Assembly: GCA_009785335.1 (NCBI GenBank)
Contig: WQWM01000023.1
Coordinates: 1-36,409 of the forward strand
Origin: Oscillospiraceae bacterium
Lineage (GTDB): Bacteria; Bacillota; Clostridia; Oscillospirales; Acutalibacteraceae
Direction of reading: 5' to 3'
Length of the DNA: 36,409 nucleotides
The notes under the pieces are model-generated. The model had not been told where the DNA came from. It saw only the letters and a program-made list of their open reading frames with translations, and made no database searches. Numbering within the stretch: the stretch's first letter is position 1; each line of letters opens with the position of its first letter. Positions 32,160-36,409 of this stretch are shown here, piece by piece. Made by a program: the position numbers and the translations under genes.

Positions 32160-32237
32160 GCGGGTATCGCTGGAATCGAGGTAGCGCGTAGCCACAATCA
32201 ACAAAACCAGTAAGTACACAAGAAAATCAACATTCAT
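32148..32237 (-). CDS. cassette F small hydrophobic peptide (toxin-like)
   Basis: A 29-codon ORF on the minus strand. It begins MNVDFLVYLLVLLIVA and ends in the charged tail RYLDSSDTRRKK. The ribosome site is AAGGGGGTGAG. The stop is in the shared hairpin, as in cassettes A-E. The peptide is unrelated in detail but has the same hydrophobic-then-charged design and length class. Confidence 0.68.
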   Translation of the reverse strand: MNVDFLVYLLVLLIVATRYLDSSDTRRKK

Positions 32238-32260
32238 CAACTCTCACCCCCTTTCTGAAA

Positions 32261-32287
32261 CTCCACCAATGCAAGCATTTGTGGATC
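32261..32287. repeat. AATGCAAGCATT palindrome in the cassette F leader
   Basis: CTCCACCAATGCAAGCATTT then GTGGATCC. It lies between the CTTTCGCTCC segment and the ribosome site of cassette F, the same relative place as in cassette E. Confidence 0.8.
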
Positions 32288-32339
32288 CCTGACGAGGAGC
32301 GAAAGTGAAGCAACCGCCGCGACGCGCGACGCCAACAAC

Positions 32340-32368
32340 AGTATAGCACAAACTTCCTGTGTTTGCAA
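32340..32368 (-). promoter_or_regulatory. cassette F peptide promoter
   Basis: Minus strand TTGCAA (32368-32363), 17 bases, TATACT (32345-32340). Confidence 0.75.
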
Positions 32369-32415
32369 CATTTTATTGGCACGCGCAAGAAATTTATTTT
32401 TCCTGCAAAAAACAC

Positions 32416-32444
32416 TTGCAATTTGTTGCGCAATGTAGTATAAT
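32416..32444 (+). promoter_or_regulatory. tRNA-Val promoter
   Basis: TTGCAA (32416-32421), 17 bases, TATAAT (32439-32444). The tRNA begins 15 bases downstream. Confidence 0.8.
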
Positions 32445-32458
32445 ACAAGTTATGGCAT

Positions 32459-32534
32459 GGACGATTAGCTCAGCTGGTAGAGCATCCGCTTGACGTGCGG
32501 AGGGTCAGCGGTTCAAGTCCGTTATCGTCCACCA
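32459..32534 (+). tRNA. tRNA-Val (GAC)
   Basis: A full cloverleaf. The acceptor is GGACGAT/ATCGTCC, the D stem GCTC/GAGC, the anticodon stem TCCGC/GCGGA with loop TTGACGT (anticodon GAC), and the T stem AGCGG/CCGTT with loop TTCAAGT. CCA is encoded. It lies upstream of the branched-chain amino acid genes on the same strand. Confidence 0.96.
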
Positions 32535-32784
32535 CCTGCGGTGGGGCTCCGTCGCTTCGCTGCGTTCTATCCAAGGCACTGCAAAGCAAAAGTCCCATGT
32601 AGTTATTTCCACCAGTTTTCCGCTATGTAGCGTTTCGGCTTCGGTCGTGTACCCACGTACACTTCCCTCGTCTCAACATTGCCTAGCAAAAAACCACGCC
32701 TGCGGTGGGGCTCTACTTTATGCACGCTAAGGCGCGCAAAAGTCGCTTCGCTGTGCTCTATCGAGGCACTGCAAAACGCGAGTT
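32535..32784. other. leader region between tRNA-Val and ilvB
   Basis: No gene is seen. It contains CCACCTGCGGTGG just after the tRNA, a copy of GTCGCTTCGCTGTGCTCTAT near 32743 and other short repeats. No T-box motif (AGGGTGGNACCGCG) and no promoter of its own were found. Confidence 0.5.
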
Positions 32785-32834
32785 AAGCCCCCCTTTTGAA
32801 AGAGCCTTTGCAGCTTGCAAGGGGCTTTCTTTCT
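32785..32834 (+). terminator. attenuator-like hairpin before ilvB
   Basis: Outer stem AAGCCCC (32785-32791) with GGGGCTT (32821-32827), followed by TCTTTCT. An alternative inner stem, AGCCTTTGCA with TGCAAGGGGCT, shares the same right arm. It ends nine bases before the ilvB ribosome site. A regulatory role is inferred. Confidence 0.5.
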
Positions 32835-32856
32835 ATCACAGCAAGGAGGTTTTCCT

Positions 32857-34515
32857 GTGGACAACCCCAAACAGCTCACCGGCGCACAAATCGTGATTGA
32901 ACAACTGTGTCTGCATGGCGTAACCACGGTGTTTGGTTATCCCGGCGGCACGGTTTTGCCCATTTACGACGCGCTTTATCAAAACAGCCACCGCATTGAC
33001 CATGTGCTCACCGCGCATGAGCAAGGTGCTGCCCATGCTGCTGACGGTTTCGCGCGCGCAAGCGGCAAAACCGGCGTGGTCATTGCCACAAGCGGGCCGG
33101 GTGCCACTAACCTGGTCACGGGCATCGCCAATGCATATCTGGACAGCGTGCCGCTGGTGGCCATCACCGGCAACGTGCCTGTGCCGTTGCTGGGCAAAGA
33201 CAGCTTTCAGGAAGTGGACATCGTTGGGGTTACCCAGCCGATTGTGAAGCATAATTTTGTGATTCGTGACGTAACCCAGTTGGAGCGCACGTTGCGCAAG
33301 GCGTTTCTCATTGCCCAAAGTGGGCGCCCCGGGCCTGTGCTGGTGGATATTCCGAAAAATATTCAGGAGGCCACCTGTGAATACCACGGCATTGCGCCCG
33401 AGCATGACAAAACACCTGCGCCTAAGTTTGATATTACCGATGCCCTTGAGGCGATTAAAGCCTGCAAGCAGCCGTATATTTATGCAGGCGGCGGCGTGAT
33501 TGCTGCCGGTGCCGAAGCCGAGTTGCGCCAGCTGAGCGAGCGTTTGAGCGCGCCGGTTGGCCTGAGCATGATGGGGCTTTCTGCGTTGCCGAATGACTAT
33601 TGGCTGAACTTGGGCATGTGCGGTATGCACGGCAAATATGCGTCTTCGATGGCGCAGGCCGAGTGCGACCTGATGATTGCGCTGGGCGTGCGCTTTAGTG
33701 ACCGCGCCACCGGCAATGTGCAGGTGTATCGCCAGGGACACACGATTATTCACATTGACATTGACATGGCGGAGTTTGGCAAAAACGTTAACCCGCATTT
33801 GCAGCTGCACGGCGATGTGAAAGCCGTGTTGACTGCGTTGCTTTCGGTGTTACCCGAGCAAAAGAACGAGCAATGGCTCGCTCGCGTGGCACAGATGAAG
33901 CTGGATGGCGAAATTGTGCAAACCGGGCAGTTGACCCCGCAGCAGGTGTTCGCCGCTGTGCGTGACGTTTGTGACGACAGCACTGTGGTGGCCACAGACG
34001 TTGGTCAGCATCAAATGTGGACAACCATGTATTACCCCTTGGCCAAACCGCGCACACTGCTGACCAGCGGTGGGCTGGGCACCATGGGCTTTGGCATGGG
34101 TGCTGCCATTGGCGGCTGCATGGCCACGGGCAAGCAACGCACGATTCTGTTCACTGGCGATGGCAGCTTTGGCATGAATCTCAACGAGCTTGCCACTGCG
34201 GTGAGCCAAAACCTGCCGCTGGTGATTTTGATTCTGAACAATGGCGTGCTGGGCATGGTGCGGCAATGGCAAACCAGATTTTATGACAAGCGATATTCGC
34301 AAACCACCTTACAGCGCAAAACGGACTTCCCCGCGCTGGCGAAAGCCTTTGGTGCAGAGGGTTATTTGGCTGAAACCTTGCCGCAGCTGCAGGAGATTCT
34401 GGCAAACTTGCCTGATGGCCCTGTGGTGATTGACTGCCGCATTGACATTGACGAAGAAGTGCTGCCGATGATTCCCCCGGGCAAAACGGTGGCGGATATT
34501 ATTACGAAAAGATAG
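32857..34515 (+). CDS. ilvB: acetolactate synthase large subunit
   Basis: IlvB condenses pyruvate with pyruvate or 2-ketobutyrate using ThDP, the first common step to valine, leucine and isoleucine. The 552 residues include the catalytic Glu55 in LTAHEQGAAHAADG, the FAD/central domain and the ThDP motif GDGSFGMNLNEL...ILNN near the C-terminus. The GTG at 32857 has AAGGAGG seven bases upstream; an earlier ATG frame lacks a site and adds residues unlike the family. It is first in ilvB-ilvN-ilvC. Confidence 0.97.
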   Translation: MDNPKQLTGAQIVIEQLCLHGVTTVFGYPGGTVLPIYDALYQNSHRIDHVLTAHEQGAAHAADGFARASGKTGVVIATSGPGATNLVTGIANAYLDSVPLVAITGNVPVPLLGKDSFQEVDIVGVTQPIVKHNFVIRDVTQLERTLRKAFLIAQSGRPGPVLVDIPKNIQEATCEYHGIAPEHDKTPAPKFDITDALEAIKACKQPYIYAGGGVIAAGAEAELRQLSERLSAPVGLSMMGLSALPNDYWLNLGMCGMHGKYASSMAQAECDLMIALGVRFSDRATGNVQVYRQGHTIIHIDIDMAEFGKNVNPHLQLHGDVKAVLTALLSVLPEQKNEQWLARVAQMKLDGEIVQTGQLTPQQVFAAVRDVCDDSTVVATDVGQHQMWTTMYYPLAKPRTLLTSGGLGTMGFGMGAAIGGCMATGKQRTILFTGDGSFGMNLNELATAVSQNLPLVILILNNGVLGMVRQWQTRFYDKRYSQTTLQRKTDFPALAKAFGAEGYLAETLPQLQEILANLPDGPVVIDCRIDIDEEVLPMIPPGKTVADIITKR

Positions 34516-34524
34516 CACAGCCCG

Positions 34525-34610
34525 CGTGTAGGGACGGCTAATAGCCGCCCGTGGGTTTTCCGCACGCCATTAAGAGGAACGGGCGGCAGATTGCCGCCCC
34601 TACACGAGAG
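34525..34610. repeat. palindromic repeat pair between ilvB and ilvN
   Basis: GTAGGGACGGCTAATAGCCG half-element and the partner GGGCGGCAGATTGCCGCCCC. The spacer GCCATTAAGAGGAACGGGCG resembles that of 250-328 and 3849-3935. Confidence 0.85.
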
Positions 34611-34627
34611 ACAGAAAGGTCAATCTC

Positions 34628-34876
34628 ATGGAAAAATTCACTGTTGAACTGCTGGTTTCGAACCGCTATGGCGTGCTGAACCGCATCACCGGGCTTTATG
34701 CGCGGCGCGGGTATAACATCGACAGCCTGTTTGTGAACGAAACCGAAAATCCTGAAGTGTCGCGTATGACGATTTGCTCGCACGGCGATGGCGATGTGCA
34801 AGTGCAATTGGTGCGCCAACTGCGCAAGTTGTATGACGTGAGAAGCGTGGTATTGATGGCTAGCGTGGAATGCTAA
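34628..34876 (+). CDS. ilvN: acetolactate synthase small (regulatory) subunit
   Basis: An 82-residue ACT-domain protein that would bind valine and activate IlvB. The ACT pattern is ELLVSNRYGVLNRITGLYARRGYNIDSLFV. It is the short form: it ends right after the single ACT domain (VVLMASVEC), without the C-terminal domain of the 160-residue IlvH type. AAAGG precedes the ATG. Confidence 0.93.
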   Translation: MEKFTVELLVSNRYGVLNRITGLYARRGYNIDSLFVNETENPEVSRMTICSHGDGDVQVQLVRQLRKLYDVRSVVLMASVEC

Positions 34877-34887
34877 TATTTGCAACC

Positions 34888-34973
34888 TGTAGGGGTGGCG
34901 ATTACGCCACCCGAAACCTAAAAATATCATTGTTTATTTTACCCCGGGCGGCGTAATCGCCGCCCCTACAGTA
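34888..34973. repeat. palindromic repeat pair between ilvN and ilvC
   Basis: GTAGGGGTGGCGATTACGCC half-element (arms GGTGGCG/CGCCACC) and the partner GGGCGGCGTAATCGCCGCCC. Confidence 0.87.
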
Positions 34974-35002
34974 TGATAAAAACATAACAAGGGAGAATTA
35001 TC

Positions 35003-35998
35003 ATGGCAAAAATGTACTACGACAAAGACTGTAACATGGAACTGCTTGCGGGCAAAACCGTGGCGATTGTGGGCTATGGCTCGCAAGGGCATGCGCATGC
35101 ACAAAACCTGCGCGACAGCGGCGTGAATGTCATCATCGGGCTATATGCAGGCTCGAAAAGCGCGGAAACGGCGAAGGCAGACGGCTTCACCGTGTTGAAC
35201 ACTGAAGATGCTGTGCAACAAGCCGATGTGGTGATGCTGCTGGTGAACGACGAAAAAATGAAGGGCATTTATGAGTCCACCGTGCAACCGCACCTGACGG
35301 CCGGCATGACACTGTGCTTTGCCCATGGCTTTAATATTCACTTTGGCCAAATTGTGCCGCCTGCGGATGTAAACGTCATCATGATTGCGCCCAAGGGCCC
35401 CGGCCACACCGTGCGCTATCAATATGAAGAAGGCAAGGGCGTGCCCTGCTTGATCGCCGTGCAAAACGATGCCACCGGCAACGCCAAAGACATCGCTCTT
35501 GCGTATGCTTCGGGCGTGGGTGGCGGTCGCGGCGGTATTTTGGAAACGACCTTCAAAGAAGAAACCGAAACCGACCTGTTTGGCGAGCAAGCCGTGCTGT
35601 GCGGCGGTGTGACTGCGCTGATGAAAGCTGGGTTTGACACCCTCGTAGAAGCTGGTTACCAGCCCGAAAGTGCCTACTTTGAATGCGTGCACGAGATGAA
35701 GCTGATCATTGATCTTGTGGTGAAGGGCGGCCTGTCGTTCATGCGCTATTCCATCAGCGACACGGCGGAGTATGGTGACTACCAAATCGGCGATCGCATC
35801 ATCACCGACGAAACGAAGAAAGAAATGCGCAAAGTTTTGGCTGAAATTCAAGACGGCACATTTGCGAAAGCTTGGCTGAAAGAAAACGCCGACAATCGCC
35901 CAACCTTCGCTGCACGCCGCAAAGCCGAAAGCGAACTGAACGTGGAAGTGGTTGGCGAAGAGCTGCGCAAAAAAATGAGCTGGAGCGACAACAAGTAA
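35003..35998 (+). CDS. ilvC: ketol-acid reductoisomerase, class I
   Basis: IlvC rearranges and reduces acetolactate or acetohydroxybutyrate with NAD(P)H and Mg2+. [13 protein letters not shown] at residues 24-36 is the nucleotide loop. [10 protein letters not shown] and [12 protein letters not shown] carry catalytic and metal-binding residues, and [16 protein letters not shown] lies in the knotted helical domain. The length of 331 is usual for class I. A GGGAGA site precedes the ATG. Confidence 0.98.
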   Translation: MAKMYYDKDCNMELLAGKTVAIVGYGSQGHAHAQNLRDSGVNVIIGLYAGSKSAETAKADGFTVLNTEDAVQQADVVMLLVNDEKMKGIYESTVQPHLTAGMTLCFAHGFNIHFGQIVPPADVNVIMIAPKGPGHTVRYQYEEGKGVPCLIAVQNDATGNAKDIALAYASGVGGGRGGILETTFKEETETDLFGEQAVLCGGVTALMKAGFDTLVEAGYQPESAYFECVHEMKLIIDLVVKGGLSFMRYSISDTAEYGDYQIGDRIITDETKKEMRKVLAEIQDGTFAKAWLKENADNRPTFAARRKAESELNVEVVGEELRKKMSWSDNK

Positions 35999-36009
35999 AT
36001 TTGATAACG

Positions 36010-36048
36010 GTGCGGGCGGATGTTATATCCGCCCTTACGCGTTTTTGG
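36010..36048 (+). terminator. repeat-derived terminator after ilvC
   Basis: GGGCGGATGTTATATCCGCC half-element followed by CTTACGCGTTTTTG. The repeat hairpin plus T-run sits where the ilv operon should end. Confidence 0.7.
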
Positions 36049-36054
36049 AAGTTT

Positions 36055-36409
36055 TTTGCTGTGCGTAACGCCCCCTCTACTTTGTGAACACTAAGGCGTC
36101 CAAAAGTCACGCCTTAAAAATTCCCCGCGAAGCGCGAGCTTACGCGTAGAGACTATCATAAGACACAGCGAAGCGACTAAAAAGTTTTTTGGTTGCTTTG
36201 CGCAACCCCCACCTGCACGTCTACGACGCGCTTTCCTCCCCCAATGACCCACCCCACAGATGCAAGCATTTGCGGGGGACCCCGATGAGGGGAATTGGGG
36301 TTGTGAGGATAACGACAGCGAAATCCTCGCTCCGCGAACCTTCCTCACCCCTCGCGACTCGGGGAGCTCCTTCCCGAGGAAGGAGCCTAGGGGCTTGCTT
36401 TTTCGACTA
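36055..36409. repeat. repeat-filled right edge
   Basis: No gene is seen. TTTTTTGGTTGCTTTGCGCA is a diverged T/A hairpin unit near 36183. An AATGCAAGCATT-like palindrome (CCACCCCACAGATGCAAGCA) is at about 36248-36283, and CTCCTTCCCGAGGAAGGAGC is near 36367. Confidence 0.8.

Noticed and set aside
32535-32856. T-box riboswitch before ilvB
   Set aside because: The conserved T-box sequence AGGGTGGNACCGCG and a specifier stem are absent.
32836-33810. 324-codon open frame opposite ilvB
   Set aside because: Fully overlaps ilvB and has no family features.

Overview
The window looks like chromosome from a Gram-positive bacterium of the Clostridia (Bacillota). The yceD-rpmF-DUF512 order with der nearby, the EcfT/EcfA pair, near-consensus TTGACA-17-TATAAT promoters and strong AGGAGG ribosome sites all point that way. 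The exact lineage cannot be read from the sequence. The core genes are ordinary. The intergenic space is unusual: it is full of short palindromic repeats of several families, and some of these have entered coding sequence.

Layout. Positions 429-15146 are all minus strand: pgi, a small P-loop ATPase, yceD-rpmF-DUF512 radical SAM protein, a methyltransferase, der, ruvC, an iron-sulfur flavoprotein, ruvA, a GNAT acetyltransferase, ruvB, glmM, ecfA2 and ecfT. The ruvCAB set is broken up by the flavoprotein and the GNAT, and the GNAT sits between two almost identical copies of one palindromic repeat. From 16032 a cyclophilin lipoprotein and folC run rightward and meet aroQ at a shared terminator. 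Between 18986 and 24431 are two Gfo/Idh/MocA oxidoreductases, two sugar-phosphate isomerase/epimerase-like proteins, a DUF4160-DUF2442 pair inserted with overlapping ends, and a DUF559 nuclease-like gene between 114-bp inverted repeats. Then come lepA, an EamA transporter, a MerR regulator with a 19-bp-spacer promoter, two acetyltransferases, an RsmC-like methyltransferase with gene remnants, tRNA-Val(GAC) and ilvB-ilvN-ilvC.

The most striking content is six copies of a small two-promoter cassette (A and B at 15285-15910; C, D and E at 24715-25663; F at 32019-32368 in reverse). Each has a promoter driving a leader with a hairpin around the ribosome site and a 24-29 codon ORF: a short hydrophobic stretch followed by a charged tail. 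The ORF stop codon lies in a hairpin terminator. A second strong promoter on the other strand drives a short convergent RNA of about 90-105 nt into the same hairpin. The two ends of each cassette are inverted repeats, so both RNAs start with related leaders. The convergent RNA therefore carries a sequence able to pair with the ribosome site of its own cassette's ORF, and that sequence changes together with the ribosome site between cassettes. This looks like a family of type I toxin-antitoxin-like modules of an unfamiliar kind. In cassettes E and F a palindromic repeat lies between the two sides of the ribosome-site hairpin.

Other themes are in-frame insertion of palindromic repeats into glmM, ruvA, the DUF512 gene and folC, repeats that supply stop codons (ecfA2, GNAT) or C-terminal tails (ruvB, folC, EamA, DUF559), and repeat hairpins whose arms differ between copies but stay complementary.
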